Assembly (NCBI RefSeq): GCF_900100605.1
Contig: NZ_FNCN01000009.1
Span: 1 to 64,000, forward strand
DNA: 64,000 bases
DNA from: Sinosporangium album
GTDB lineage: Bacteria > Actinomycetota > Actinomycetes > Streptosporangiales > Streptosporangiaceae
Direction of reading: 5' to 3'
Below, one piece after another: positions 43,256 to 52,681 of the stretch. The notes beneath the pieces are model-generated. The model was not told where the DNA came from and searched no databases. It was given only the letters and a program-made list of their open reading frames with translations. Each line of letters begins with the position of its first letter. The stretch's first letter is position 1. The translations under genes and the position numbers were made by a program.

Positions 43256-43266
43256 TCTCGGCATCC

Positions 43267-43800
43267 GTGGAGCGCTTCACCAAGGGATTCCTCGGATATG
43301 TGGTCGCCGTGGCCGTGTGCTTGGCGGGGGTCGGCCTATTCCTGTTCGTCACCCCGCAGAGCAGGACCGAGCACATTCCCCAGGTGAACTACTCGATGGA
43401 CCTCGCCGGTCTGCGGCGCACCGCCGACCACACCATCTACGCCCCATCCGCCGTCGCCAAGGGATGGGTGCCGACCAGCTCCCGCATCACCAACGAAAAA
43501 GGCGCCGGCACATGGCGCCTCGGCTTCGCCACCGCCAAGCGGGCCCACGCCATGCTGGCGCAGAGCAGCGAAAAGCCCCCCGCGGAATTCGCCGACCGCC
43601 TCGCCAACTCCAACGCCGTCGTCGGCACACGCCAAATCGGCGGGGCCACCTGGGAAGAGCGCTTCCGCGAGGACAAGAAGCAGCGCACCCTCGTGCGCTT
43701 CCTCCCCGACACCACGGTGATCGTCACGGGCACCGCCGACTGGGACGAACTCGTCGCCCTCGCGTCGTCCCTGCAACCCCAGACCAAGATCAGCGACTAG
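43267..43800 (+). CDS. DUF4245 membrane-anchored protein
   Basis: The 177-residue protein starts at GTG 43267 with MERFTKGFLGYVVAVAVCLAG and one membrane helix (about 8-27), followed by an extracytoplasmic domain. That domain contains DHTIYAPSAVAKGWVPTSSR, GTWRLGFATAKRAHAMLAQS, GGATWEERFREDKKQRTLVR and VIVTGTADWDELVALASSL. This pattern and size fit DUF4245, found next to glpX in actinobacteria (Rv1100). It starts 11 bp after the TetR stop and is probably cotranscribed with it. Function is unknown. Confidence 0.9.
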   Translation: MERFTKGFLGYVVAVAVCLAGVGLFLFVTPQSRTEHIPQVNYSMDLAGLRRTADHTIYAPSAVAKGWVPTSSRITNEKGAGTWRLGFATAKRAHAMLAQSSEKPPAEFADRLANSNAVVGTRQIGGATWEERFREDKKQRTLVRFLPDTTVIVTGTADWDELVALASSLQPQTKISD

Positions 43801-43831
43801 CCCGTCGGACGGTCGCACGGGCCGCCCGCGC

Positions 43832-44077
43832 TCAGAACGGCCTGCCGCCCTCGTCGTCGCCCTTGCCCGACGGCTCCGACCTGCGGGCCATCGCGGCCGC
43901 GAGCTTCACCCGCGCGCCCTGCAGCCACTCCTCGCACACCGCGGCGAGCCGCTCCCCGCGCTCCCACAGCTCGATCGACTGCTCCAGCGTCAGGCCGCCC
44001 GCCTCAAGGCGGCGCACCACCTCGGTCAGCTCCTCGCGCGCCTGCTCATAGGACGGTGTCGTCGTCTCCTCAGCCAC
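43832..44077 (-). CDS. xseB: Exodeoxyribonuclease VII small subunit
   Basis: The 81-residue protein binds the XseA large subunit to form exonuclease VII, which degrades single-stranded DNA. SYEQAREELTEVVRRLEAGG followed by LTLEQSIELWERGERLAAVCEEWL is the complete helical hairpin of the family. The ATG at 44077 reads MAEETTTPSYE. A phosphotransferase gene separates it from xseA on the same strand, which is not the usual arrangement. Confidence 0.95.
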   Translation of the reverse strand: MAEETTTPSYEQAREELTEVVRRLEAGGLTLEQSIELWERGERLAAVCEEWLQGARVKLAAAMARRSEPSGKGDDEGGRPF

Positions 44078-44190
44078 ACCCCCACCCTAGGCCCTGCCGC
44101 CGCCGCGAACGCTCCGCCGACCCCGCGCCAAGCCGAGGACACGCCGAATGTCGGCCGGCCGCGCCGCACGCCCCCAACGCGGCCACATCA

Positions 44191-44252
44191 CGGGGTCAGA
44201 TCACGGGTCAGATCACGGGTCAGATCAGGGGGCCAGATCACGGGGCCAGATC
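44191..44252. repeat. Short tandem repeats at the 3' end of the phosphotransferase gene
   Basis: Five imperfect 12-13 bp units of the form GGGGTCAGATCAC or GGGGCCAGATCAC lie end to end across the stop of the phosphotransferase gene (44238) and the space before xseB. Slippage could alter the end of that gene. Confidence 0.75.
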
Positions 44253-45137
44253 GAAAAACGCCTCGACGCGTCGCTTGTGGTAGTCAAGGCCTTCCTCGTC
44301 ATGCTCGACCCCCCGCTTGCGCGCCCCCTCGAAGTAGGCCGCCTCACGGCGCAGCCGATGCCTGATCAACTGCGCGATCATGCGGTCGTCCATGTCGCCC
44401 GCCGTCCCGCCCGCCCGGTGATAATCGGCGACGAAACGGCGAAGCAGGGTGGGCGAACCGCCGTATTCGTCCGCCCACTCCATCGCCGCCCACGCCACCT
44501 CCAGCTCAGGCGCCCCGACGATGGCCTCATCCCAGTCGAGCACGGCCACCAGACGACCCTCCGAAGCCAGCGTGTTGCCCGCGTAGAAGTCGCCGTGCAG
44601 CGCATGACGCGCAAGACCACGGGCGTGGAAATCCGCCAGCCACCGGTCGAGCTCCGGGTCGGCGAGATACGGCACATCGCGGGGCGGCTCGCCGTACAGG
44701 CCGATCTCCACCGACGCGGCCACCGGACGCGGCGGCGGGCGAAACGACACGAGCGAACGGTGCAACCGGGCGAGAAGCCGCGCACCCTCCGCACACACCC
44801 ACGGCCGGTCGCTGTCCGGCCACGCCCCCTCCACATAAGGCCACAGCGAAAGCGGACGGCCATCGACGCGAAGCACCGTCGCCCCGCCGCGCGCAGGAAT
44901 CGGAGCGACGGCCTCCGGCAAGGTCAGCGCCGCATGCACGGCGACCCCGTGACACCACTCCGCCTCGGCGGCGCTCCGCCACTCCGGCCCCACACGCAAC
45001 ACCACATCGCCGAGCCGGTAGGCAGCCGACTCCTCCCCACCGTGCAAACGCACCGCGTCGCCGTCGACACCCCGGCCCCACGCCTCCTCGACCGACCGCC
45101 GCATGGCGTCGGTCAGCGGCGTCTCAACGTAGATCAA
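44238..45137 (-). CDS. Aminoglycoside phosphotransferase (APH)-like kinase
   Basis: The product is 299 residues from TTG at 45137, which follows GGAGGG; GTG at 45149 is an alternative. The fold is APH/choline-kinase-like: GGEESAAYRLGDVVLRVGPEW (N-lobe), SLWPYVEGAWPD (hinge), RLARHALHGDFYAGNTLASE (Brenner motif with catalytic Asp), VAVLDWDEAIVGAPELEVAW (metal-binding Asp) and a helical end. The substrate is unknown; relatives phosphorylate small molecules such as aminoglycosides, homoserine or sugars, and one should not assume drug resistance. Its place between xseB and xseA is an insertion into the usual pair. Confidence 0.85.
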   Translation of the reverse strand: MIYVETPLTDAMRRSVEEAWGRGVDGDAVRLHGGEESAAYRLGDVVLRVGPEWRSAAEAEWCHGVAVHAALTLPEAVAPIPARGGATVLRVDGRPLSLWPYVEGAWPDSDRPWVCAEGARLLARLHRSLVSFRPPPRPVAASVEIGLYGEPPRDVPYLADPELDRWLADFHARGLARHALHGDFYAGNTLASEGRLVAVLDWDEAIVGAPELEVAWAAMEWADEYGGSPTLLRRFVADYHRAGGTAGDMDDRMIAQLIRHRLRREAAYFEGARKRGVEHDEEGLDYHKRRVEAFFDLAP

Positions 45138-45277
45138 GCGACCCTCCACCCCGCACAGACCCTCAGTCCCCAGTACGGCACGGCCCCAAAGCCCGCCCCG
45201 CCGCACACCCTAAGGCCCGCCCGCGCGCCGCGCGCCGCATGCCCGCCCCGCCGCGACGCCCCGGAAGGCGGCCCGGC

Positions 45278-46492
45278 TCAGCCCTCGTCGGCCGGCTCCA
45301 CCCGCGCCCGCACCCGGTCGTCGGCGAAACGCACGGTCAGCTCGTCGCCCGGCGACACGTCGGCCGCACGCCGGACGACCTCGCCCGACGGGCGCTGCGC
45401 GATCGCGTAGCCGCGCTCCAGCGTCGCCGCGGGCGACAGCGCGACCAGGCGGGCACTCAGATGGCGGATGCCGTCCTCCGCGCGGTCGAGCGACCCGGCC
45501 AGGCAGCGGCGGGCGCGGTCCCGGAACTGATCCACCTGCTCGGCGCGGCGCTCGATCTCACGCACCGGGTCGGCCAGCGAAGGACGCGACCGCATCGACC
45601 CCAGCCACGACCACTCCCGCTCCACCCAGCCCCCGACGACACGCCGGCCCCGATCGCGGAGCTGGCGGATCATCACAAGCTGCTCCCCGACATCCGGAAC
45701 GACCTTCTTCGCCGCGTCCGTCGGCGTCGAAGCCCGAAGATCGGCCACGAGATCCAGAATCGGGCTGTCCTGCTCGTGGCCGATCGCGCTCACCACCGGG
45801 GTGAGGCATGCGGCCACCGCCCGCACCAGCGACTCGTCCGAGAACGGAAGGAGATCCTCAAGGGAGCCGCCTCCCCGCGCCACGATGATCACGTCGACCT
45901 CGCGGTCGGCGTCGAGCTTGCGCACCGCCTCGGTCACCTCACCCACCGCGTAAGGGCCCTGGACCGCCACCTGCTCGACCTTGAACCGCACCGCCGGCCA
46001 GCGCCGCCGCGCGTTCTCCAGCACATCGCGCTCCGCCGCCGAATCACGGCCGCAGACCAGCCCGATCGTGCCCGGCAGGAAAGGCAGCCGCCGCTTGCGG
46101 TCGGCGCTGAACAGCCCCTCGGAGGCGAGCAGGCGGCGCAGACGCTCAAGCCGCGCCAGCAGCTCGCCCACGCCGACCGGCCGGATCTCCAGCGCCGTGA
46201 ACGCGAACGACCCCCGGTTGACCCAGAAATCCGGCTTCACGTGCACCACGACCCGCGCCCCGTCCACAGGCCGCGGCACCGCCACCTCGTAAACGCCACG
46301 CGGACACGTCACCCGGGCGGACACATTGGCCACCGGATCACGCAACGTCATGAACACCGTGCCGCCTCTCGCGGTCAACTCGGTGATCTGACCTTCCACC
46401 CAGATCGTGCCCAACTTGCCGATCCACCCGGCCACCATCTGGAGCACCGTGCGGACCGGCAGCGGCTGCTCCGGCGAGGTTTTCGCGCTCAT
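45278..46492 (-). CDS. xseA: Exodeoxyribonuclease VII large subunit
   Basis: XseA is the catalytic subunit of exonuclease VII. The 404-residue protein has an N-terminal OB fold ([38 protein letters not shown]) and the catalytic core [20 protein letters not shown] and [47 protein letters not shown] follows, with a coiled-coil C-terminal region. Length is typical of actinobacteria. The ATG at 46492 lies 26 bp after the low-complexity gene on the same strand, suggesting cotranscription. Confidence 0.95.
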   Translation of the reverse strand: MSAKTSPEQPLPVRTVLQMVAGWIGKLGTIWVEGQITELTARGGTVFMTLRDPVANVSARVTCPRGVYEVAVPRPVDGARVVVHVKPDFWVNRGSFAFTALEIRPVGVGELLARLERLRRLLASEGLFSADRKRRLPFLPGTIGLVCGRDSAAERDVLENARRRWPAVRFKVEQVAVQGPYAVGEVTEAVRKLDADREVDVIIVARGGGSLEDLLPFSDESLVRAVAACLTPVVSAIGHEQDSPILDLVADLRASTPTDAAKKVVPDVGEQLVMIRQLRDRGRRVVGGWVEREWSWLGSMRSRPSLADPVREIERRAEQVDQFRDRARRCLAGSLDRAEDGIRHLSARLVALSPAATLERGYAIAQRPSGEVVRRAADVSPGDELTVRFADDRVRARVEPADEG

Positions 46493-46518
46493 GGAGCGAG
46501 CCTAAAGGGCACGACCGA

Positions 46519-48480
46519 CTATTCTCCGGCTTCCAACTTCGCGAGCCGGTTCTCGTACATCTTCACCACCGCCGCCCGGTCGGCCGTCGCCCGCTCGTAG
46601 GCGAGCAGGCCGCGGATCTGCTCGACCGACTGGCTGCGCAGCCGCCCCCGAAGCGACGCCAGCGTCATCTCCGCGTAACCGGGAATCGGCTCAGCCGGTA
46701 CGGCGGAAGCCTCCCCGGCCCGGGCACCGGTGGCCGGGGCTTCGCCGGTGTCGCTTGGCTGGGCCGGGGTTCGGCTCTCTGCCGTGGCTTGGGGCTCTGC
46801 CGTGGCCGTGCTCTCGGTGGCCTTTGCCGCGCCGGTGCCGCCGGGCCGGGCCGCGGCCTGCGTTTCGGCGGTGGCCTTGGTGGTGGCCTTGGTGGCGCGC
46901 TGGGTCTTGGTGGTGGCCTTGCCGCCGGTCTTGGTCTCCGCGGTCTCCGCGGCCGAGAGGCTCGCTGCCGCCGGGCCGGCCTCCGCGGCCTCGGCCTTCG
47001 CGGTGGTCTTTCTGGGGGCGCGCTTCTTGGGAGCCGGGGCCGCCTCCGGAGCGGGCTCGGCCGCCGTCACGGCGACCTCGGCCTGCGCCTCGGCCTCCGC
47101 GGCCTTCGGCGTGGCGGTCTTCCGGGTCCTCGTCTTCGCCGGGGCGTCGGCCGTACCCCCGGCGTCGGCCGTACCCCCGGCCGCGTCCGCGTCCGCAGCC
47201 GTAGCCGGGGCCTTGGGCTTGGCGGTCTTCCGCGTGGTCGCCTTCCCGGCCTTGGTTTCGGCGACAGCGGTGTCCGGGCCTGTGGCGTCGGCCTGGGCGG
47301 TGGCTCGGGCGGCGGTTTCGGTCGCGCTCGCGTCCGTGGCCGTCGCCTTGGCCCTGGTGGTCTTGCGGGTAGCGGCCTTCGTGCCTTCGGCGGTGGCGTC
47401 GGCCGTGCCTGCGGTGACGTCTGCGGCGGTGTCCTTGCTGGTGCCCTTGCTCCCGCTCTTGGTCGCGGCCTCGGCCGTGCTGGTGGACGCCACGGTGGTC
47501 GCGCCCGGGGAGGGAGCGTCTCCGGCGGCGTCGGCGGTCTCGGTATCGGCGGACGGGGACGGCTCGGCGGTGGCCGGAGCGGCCGAGGCGGGGGTGTTGG
47601 CCGACACTTCAGCCGGAGCCGGATCGGTCTGCGCAGCCGAAGCTGCCGGGGCGGCCGGGGCGGCCGGGGCGACCGGGGCGGCCGGGGCGACCGGGGCGAC
47701 CGGGGCGGCGGAGCCGTTCGGCTCGGCCTGAGCCGGGGGAGTGGCCGGGGTGAAGATGACCGGTTCGGGGCGGGGGGCGGAGGTCCCGTTGGAGACGGTG
47801 GCGTCGGGCTTGGCCGGGCGCGGGGCGAAGATCACGGGCGGGCGGCGTGTGGGCTTGGCCTCGGCGTCCGCGGCGTCCTTGGCCTCACCGGCCTCACTGG
47901 CGTTCCCGGTGTCGGCGTGGGCGGCGGAGGTCGTCTTGCCAGGGGTTCCGGAGGCGGCTGCGGCCTTGTCCGCGGTGTCGTCGCGTACGGCATCGCCCCA
48001 GGGGTCGCCGACCGCGTCGGCTTTGCCGTACTCGGCCTGCGCGGTCTTGCCGGTGGCGGCGTCCTCGTCGCGGTCGCTTGAGCCCCTGAGCCTGGTGAAC
48101 GCGTTCAGAGCGCTCTTGAACAGCGAGGTCGGGAGATCGTCGGCCTTGGCCTCCGACGGCTTCTCCCTGTCTTCGGACGGCCCCTCGGACGGACCGCCGG
48201 CAGCCCCTTGAGCAGTGCCCTGAGCGGCCCCTTGGGCGGTGCCTTGGGTCGCGCCCCGGTCCGTGCCCGTGTCCTTCGGCTCCGTGCTCTTCGGCTCTGT
48301 GCTCTTCGGCTCTGTGTCCTTCGGCTCGGCGTTCTTCGCTTCGGCGGGGTCACCGGTCTTGTCGGCCGTCGCGGCCTGCTGCGTGTCCTTCGGCTCGCCG
48401 GGTTCCTTGCCGTCCTCTCGACCTGTGAGGGTGTCGCGGAAGGACTTTGCGATGGAACGGACTAGGTCCGTGAGAGACAT
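46519..48480 (-). CDS. Low-complexity Ala/Thr/Lys/Pro-rich protein between ispH and xseA
   Basis: The 653-residue protein begins MSLTDLVRSIAKSFRDTLTG and ends with a conserved-looking helical segment (PGYAEMTLASLRGRLRSQSV, EQIRGLLAYERATADRAAVV, KMYENRLAKLE). Nearly everything between is low complexity, with EPKST/EPKDT repeats, QGTAQGAAQG repeats, APAAPVAPAAP stretches and many K-T-A-x-K-A units like histone H1 or HupB tails. In mycobacteria a shorter gene (Rv1109c) occupies this place. The folded ends and variable middle suggest a nucleoid- or membrane-associated scaffold, but no function is established. The ATG at 48480 is divergent from ispH. Confidence 0.78.
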   Translation of the reverse strand: MSLTDLVRSIAKSFRDTLTGREDGKEPGEPKDTQQAATADKTGDPAEAKNAEPKDTEPKSTEPKSTEPKDTGTDRGATQGTAQGAAQGTAQGAAGGPSEGPSEDREKPSEAKADDLPTSLFKSALNAFTRLRGSSDRDEDAATGKTAQAEYGKADAVGDPWGDAVRDDTADKAAAASGTPGKTTSAAHADTGNASEAGEAKDAADAEAKPTRRPPVIFAPRPAKPDATVSNGTSAPRPEPVIFTPATPPAQAEPNGSAAPVAPVAPAAPVAPAAPAAPAASAAQTDPAPAEVSANTPASAAPATAEPSPSADTETADAAGDAPSPGATTVASTSTAEAATKSGSKGTSKDTAADVTAGTADATAEGTKAATRKTTRAKATATDASATETAARATAQADATGPDTAVAETKAGKATTRKTAKPKAPATAADADAAGGTADAGGTADAPAKTRTRKTATPKAAEAEAQAEVAVTAAEPAPEAAPAPKKRAPRKTTAKAEAAEAGPAAASLSAAETAETKTGGKATTKTQRATKATTKATAETQAAARPGGTGAAKATESTATAEPQATAESRTPAQPSDTGEAPATGARAGEASAVPAEPIPGYAEMTLASLRGRLRSQSVEQIRGLLAYERATADRAAVVKMYENRLAKLEAGE

Positions 48481-48592
48481 GCCGACTCCCTGGGAGGTCA
48501 GGTATTGATTGATAAGTCAGGCAAGACCGAATGGCCCTGAGTGCGCGTCCATGCGCGCGGTGCCCTACGCCGTTCCACGTAGCATAGGAAAC

Positions 48593-49558
48593 ATGACTGG
48601 TGCGGCGACCCCGACAACCCGACGCGTTCTTGTGGCCAAGCCTCGTGGCTATTGTGCGGGGGTGGACCGGGCGGTCCTGGCGGTCGAGCAAGCTCTCGAA
48701 CGCTACGGTGCGCCGATCTACGTGCGCAAACAGATCGTGCACAACACCCACGTGGTCCAGACCCTGGAGAAGCGTGGAGCGATCTTCGTGGAGGAGACCG
48801 CCGAGGTGCCCGAGGGCTCCATCGTGGTGTTCTCCGCACACGGGGTGTCGCCCGCGGTGCACGAGGAGGCGGCGAAGCGGTCGCTGCGCACGATCGACGC
48901 GACATGCCCACTGGTCACCAAGGTGCACAAAGAGGCACAGCGGTTCGCCAAGGACGACTACGACATCCTGCTCATCGGCCATGAGGGCCACGAGGAGGTC
49001 GAGGGCACCGCGGGCGAGGCGCCCGAGCGCATCCAGCTCGTGGACGGCCTCGACGGTGTGCGCAACGTCCAGGTGCGCGACCCGAGCCGCGTGGTGTGGC
49101 TGTCCCAGACGACCCTCTCGGTCGACGAGACGATCGAGACCGTCGACCGGCTGCGCGAGCGCTTTCCCGACATGGTCAACCCGCCGAGCGACGACATCTG
49201 CTACGCCACGCAGAACCGCCAGGTGGCCGTCAAGGAGATCGCCCGCGAAGCAGACCTGGTGATCGTGGTCGGTTCGGACAACTCGTCCAACTCCAAGCGG
49301 CTTGTCGAAGTCGCCCTCGACGCCGGCGCCGCCGCGTCCTACCTGGTCGACAACGCCGGCTTCATCCGCGAGGAGTGGCTGGAGGGCGTCTCGACCGTGG
49401 GCGTCACCAGCGGGGCCTCCGTCCCGGAGGAGCTGGTGGAGGGCGTGCTCGCCTACCTGGCCGAGCGCGGCTACGGAGACGTGACAGAGGTCGAGGCGAT
49501 GGCGGAGAAGGTGCATTTCGCCCTCCCTCACGAACTCCGCCGCGACCTGCGTTCCTGA
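48593..49558 (+). CDS. ispH: 4-hydroxy-3-methylbut-2-enyl diphosphate reductase
   Basis: This is the last enzyme of the MEP pathway, giving isopentenyl and dimethylallyl diphosphate that feed the prenyltransferase encoded at 20335. The 321-residue protein has the three cluster cysteines in [25 protein letters not shown] and [11 protein letters not shown], plus [21 protein letters not shown] and [17 protein letters not shown] at 48593 has AGGA close upstream; upstream frames are not conserved. The gene order xseA, low-complexity gene, ispH, DUF6542, ychF matches other actinobacteria. Confidence 0.97.
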   Translation: MTGAATPTTRRVLVAKPRGYCAGVDRAVLAVEQALERYGAPIYVRKQIVHNTHVVQTLEKRGAIFVEETAEVPEGSIVVFSAHGVSPAVHEEAAKRSLRTIDATCPLVTKVHKEAQRFAKDDYDILLIGHEGHEEVEGTAGEAPERIQLVDGLDGVRNVQVRDPSRVVWLSQTTLSVDETIETVDRLRERFPDMVNPPSDDICYATQNRQVAVKEIAREADLVIVVGSDNSSNSKRLVEVALDAGAAASYLVDNAGFIREEWLEGVSTVGVTSGASVPEELVEGVLAYLAERGYGDVTEVEAMAEKVHFALPHELRRDLRS

Positions 49559-49594
49559 CGTCGACCACCCGGGTGGCGCCGGGGCCGGGTCGCG

Positions 49595-50206
49595 TCAGCG
49601 CTCGGTGTTGCGGGCTGTGCCGTAAACCGTGGGTTCGAAGTATCCCTCAGGCTCAGGCGCGTAGACGGCGTTTTCGCGGCTCTTGTCCTTGGAACGCGCG
49701 CGGTCGCGCCCAGCCGACCTGGCCTTCGGCACGGCGGGAGCCGCCTCGGAGCGCTTCCCCCGCCGCGACTCCGGCCGGGTGGCGGCGAGCTCCTGACGCA
49801 GCTCGCGCACGTTGCCGCCCAGGCCGCGGCGCCACGCCACGACGAGGACCACGGCCGATCCGGCGAAAAGCCATGGAGCGCCCGCCGACAGGGCGGTGAA
49901 CATGCCGAGCGCGAACGTCTGCGCCACCGACTCGGCGCCGATGGCGCGCACGGCCTCGGCGACGATCCCGGCGACCAGGAACACCAGCGGCGGCGCGACG
50001 ACGAGTGCGAGCAGGTCACGCGGGTTGACCAGCGCCACGCCCGCTAGGCAGGCGGCCACGAAGGACAGCCCGCTGAGCGCGGCCACGCCCGTGAGGGCGG
50101 CGAGCGCGTGCCCGGCCACCGAGGCCACCAGGACGAACGCGACGGCACCCCGGGCGGTCAATTTGACGCGGGACCGCTGCTCCGGTCGGCTTCCCCCGCT
50201 CATCAT
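49595..50206 (-). CDS. DUF6542 membrane protein
   Basis: The 203-residue protein has four predicted membrane helices within residues 10-125: AVAFVLVASVAGHALAALTG, AALSGLSFVAACLAGVALV, LLALVVAPPLVFLVAGIVAE and APWLFAGSAVVLVVAWRRGL. A basic cytoplasmic tail with SRRGKRSEAA and RARSKDKSREN follows. It is convergent with ispH and belongs to a family found in this position in actinobacteria (Rv1111c). Function is unknown. Confidence 0.85.
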   Translation of the reverse strand: MMSGGSRPEQRSRVKLTARGAVAFVLVASVAGHALAALTGVAALSGLSFVAACLAGVALVNPRDLLALVVAPPLVFLVAGIVAEAVRAIGAESVAQTFALGMFTALSAGAPWLFAGSAVVLVVAWRRGLGGNVRELRQELAATRPESRRGKRSEAAPAVPKARSAGRDRARSKDKSRENAVYAPEPEGYFEPTVYGTARNTER

Positions 50207-50287
50207 CCCCCCTTAGCCCGCCCGCGCGAGTGATGTCGTGGACTCCACGGGTCTGCTCGGTGGAGCCGGCCGCCGAGTCGGCGCGCG

Positions 50288-51589
50288 TCATGACAGGTCG
50301 TTGGCCAATTTACCGTTCAGCCGGGAGATCAGAGGTGAGCTTACGTCCTCTTCCTGAATCAGTTCGGGTGAACTGAGAGCACGCGGGACCTCCTCGACGA
50401 CGTTCGGCGTGTCCAGTCTGCCGTCCACGACGCCGAGATCGTGAAGTTTGCGCGCGGTCACCAGCACCCGGCTCTCCAGCGACCCGACGGTCTTGTTGTA
50501 CGTCTCCACCGCCCGGTTCAGCGACCGGCCCAACTGGTCGACGTTGCGCCCGAGACTGCCGAGGCGGTCGTAAAGCTCACGGCCGAGCTCGAACACGGCC
50601 CGCGCGTTCTCGCTGAGCGCGGCCTGCTGCCAGGCGTATTGCGCGGTGCGCAGCATCGTGATCAGCGTCGTCGGCGTGGCGATGTGGACCCGGCGCCCCA
50701 TCGCGTATTCCAGCAGCGCGGGATCGCGCTCCAACGCCGGCGCGAGGAACGCCTCGCCGGGGATGAACAGCACCACGAACTCGGGCGCGGGGTTGAACGC
50801 CTGCCAGTACGCCTTGGCGGCGAGCCGGTCGACGTGGTCGCGCAGGTGTTTGGCGTGCGCGTCCAGCCGTGCGGTCTGCATGGTCGGCTCCTCGGCCTCC
50901 GCCGCCTCCAGGTAGGCGGCGAGGGAGACCTTGGAGTCGACGACGATGTTCTTGCCGCCGGCCAGCCGTACGACCATGTCGGGGCGGAGCGTCCCCTCCG
51001 CGGTCGCCGCACTGGCCTGCTCGTCGAAGTCGCAGTGGTGCTGCATGCCCGCGATCTCGGCCACCCGGCGGAGCTGCAGCTCCCCCCAGCGTCCCCGTGC
51101 CTCGGGCCGCTGCAGCGCCCGGACCAGGGCCATGGTCTGGGACTTGAGCTGGTCGGCGCTCTGCCGTACGAACTCCATCTGCTGCGTCAGCTCCGCCCGC
51201 GCGGCGCGCTGGCCGGACTCGGTGTCGCGAAGCTGCGCCTCGATCTTGTCGAGGGCGGTGCGCAGCGGCTCGATCATGTGCTCCACGGCCAGCTTGCGCT
51301 GGTCGAGGTCGCCTGCGGCCTCGGCGCGGGACGCGGCCAGGCGCGACTCGGCCAGCTCCAGGAAACGCAGGTTGTTGACGTCGAGCGCCCGGGTGGAGAT
51401 GGCCTGGAAGCGGTCGGTGAGCTGCCCCTCGACGTACGCGAGTTTCTCCTCGGCGGCCTTGGCGCGGGCCTCCGCCTCGGCGACCTTGGCCGACCCGGCC
51501 GCGCCGTGGGATCGGCCGAGCATGTAACCGATGGCGAGGCCGGCCGCGAGGCCCACGGCGAGCTGGAAAGCGAGTGCCATGACGTCCAC
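50288..51589 (-). CDS. rmuC: DNA recombination protein RmuC
   Basis: The 433-residue protein has an N-terminal membrane anchor (about 4-24), a coiled coil rich in Ala, Glu and Arg (about 35-150), and the RmuC nuclease-like core. That core contains RGRWGELQLRRVAEIAGMQHHCDFDEQ, LRPDMVVRLAGGKNIVVDSKVSLAAYLEA and FVVLFIPGEAFLAPALERDP. RmuC limits recombination at inverted repeats and has been linked to phage restriction. The ATG at 51589 reads MDVMALAFQLAVG. The gene lies 82 bp upstream of DUF6542 on the same strand. Confidence 0.94.
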   Translation of the reverse strand: MDVMALAFQLAVGLAAGLAIGYMLGRSHGAAGSAKVAEAEARAKAAEEKLAYVEGQLTDRFQAISTRALDVNNLRFLELAESRLAASRAEAAGDLDQRKLAVEHMIEPLRTALDKIEAQLRDTESGQRAARAELTQQMEFVRQSADQLKSQTMALVRALQRPEARGRWGELQLRRVAEIAGMQHHCDFDEQASAATAEGTLRPDMVVRLAGGKNIVVDSKVSLAAYLEAAEAEEPTMQTARLDAHAKHLRDHVDRLAAKAYWQAFNPAPEFVVLFIPGEAFLAPALERDPALLEYAMGRRVHIATPTTLITMLRTAQYAWQQAALSENARAVFELGRELYDRLGSLGRNVDQLGRSLNRAVETYNKTVGSLESRVLVTARKLHDLGVVDGRLDTPNVVEEVPRALSSPELIQEEDVSSPLISRLNGKLANDLS

Positions 51590-51733
51590 ATCCGCATGAT
51601 TTCAGGGCTCGTACGGCTCATGCCCCACGACACGCCCTGAGGCGGGGGCCGTTGTGGACTGCCGCGTTCCGCTTGTGTGAACGGTCATTGTCACCCAAAG
51701 TACTGATACGAATGCGGAGTGCTAGGAGTGTGA

Positions 51734-52510
51734 ATGTCGTACGGCGTGCGCCCCAAGTGGGCGTTCTCCCTCTGGATCGCGGTGGCGGTGTCCCTGGCCG
51801 TGATCATCGCCGGCGTCGCGGTCGTCGTCGTACACGTCGCGGACAACTACACGCCGACCGCCCAGGCCACCGCCCGCCCCAGCCCGCCCACGTGGGCGGC
51901 GGGCGCCTGCGCCCGCAGGGAAGGCGCCGGGTACGCCCTCGCCCCCTGCGCGGTCGGCCAGACCGCCGTGACCCGCGTCGTCACCGGGAAACCCACCGCC
52001 TGCCCGCCCGACACCGACGACTTCGCCGCGATCGGCGGCAGCCGTACGGCCTGCCTGCGCAACCTGCGCGCACCCCACCCGGGCGACCCGGGCGCCGGCG
52101 GCGGCCTGCTGAGAAGCGGCGACTGCGTCACCGCCCGCGGACAGGAGCTCCCATGCGCCGGGGGCACGTGGTACGGCAAAGCCGTCGCCGTCGTCCGCGG
52201 CGCGACACGCTGCCCGTCCTCCACCCTGACCACGGTCGCGCTCACCGGAGGCCCCGTCATCTGCCTCGGCCCCGGCGGCCGGGTGCCCGCCCGGGGACAC
52301 TGCCTGGCCGAACCGGCGTCGCGGGACCTGACCAGGGCGGACCTGCGCAAGGTGCCCTGCGCGTCCAAGCGGGCCTGGGCCCGCGTGACGGCCTTCGCCG
52401 CCGGCCCCGGCGAGTGCCCGAAGGGGTCCGACCGGTCGCTGCGCGCGGGCGACCACCGGTCGCCGCGCCCCGTGACCTGCCTGCGCCTGACATCCGCCGA
52501 TTCCCGCTGA
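51734..52510 (+). CDS. Membrane-anchored protein with three four-cysteine modules
   Basis: The 258-residue protein has one membrane helix (about 11-34) and an extracytoplasmic part with twelve cysteines in three groups of four: C59, C72, C90, C107; C131, C141, C160, C177; and C190, C209, C228, C249. Within each group the pattern is similar: small residue-C, then P-C or L-P-C, then C-P, then x-C-L. This suggests three tandem copies of a disulfide-stabilised module. It recalls, from memory, actinobacterial LppU/SCO3897-type secreted proteins. Function is unknown. The ATG at 51734 follows TAGGAG. Divergent from rmuC. Confidence 0.75.
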   Translation: MSYGVRPKWAFSLWIAVAVSLAVIIAGVAVVVVHVADNYTPTAQATARPSPPTWAAGACARREGAGYALAPCAVGQTAVTRVVTGKPTACPPDTDDFAAIGGSRTACLRNLRAPHPGDPGAGGGLLRSGDCVTARGQELPCAGGTWYGKAVAVVRGATRCPSSTLTTVALTGGPVICLGPGGRVPARGHCLAEPASRDLTRADLRKVPCASKRAWARVTAFAAGPGECPKGSDRSLRAGDHRSPRPVTCLRLTSADSR

Positions 52511-52681
52511 CCTCCGCTGACCTTCTGCTGACCTTCTGCCGAGATCCGCCGCGTACGGCACCGCCGGGCCGTGCCGTACCGGCTCTTCCGGCTCTTCCGG
52601 CCCTTCCGGCCCTCTCCGGCTGTGCCGCATGCGCCCGCCCGGGGCGCGGGCAGTGCGTCCGGCCCTCTAAACTCGGCCTAC

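Noticed and set aside
44191-44252. CRISPR-like array at the short tandem repeats
   Set aside because: Units are 12-13 bp with no spacers; they are simple tandem repeats.
46730-48089. Very long plus-strand open frames opposite the low-complexity gene
   Set aside because: They are GC-driven shadows of the minus-strand repeats; the minus-strand product has conserved ends and proper neighbours.
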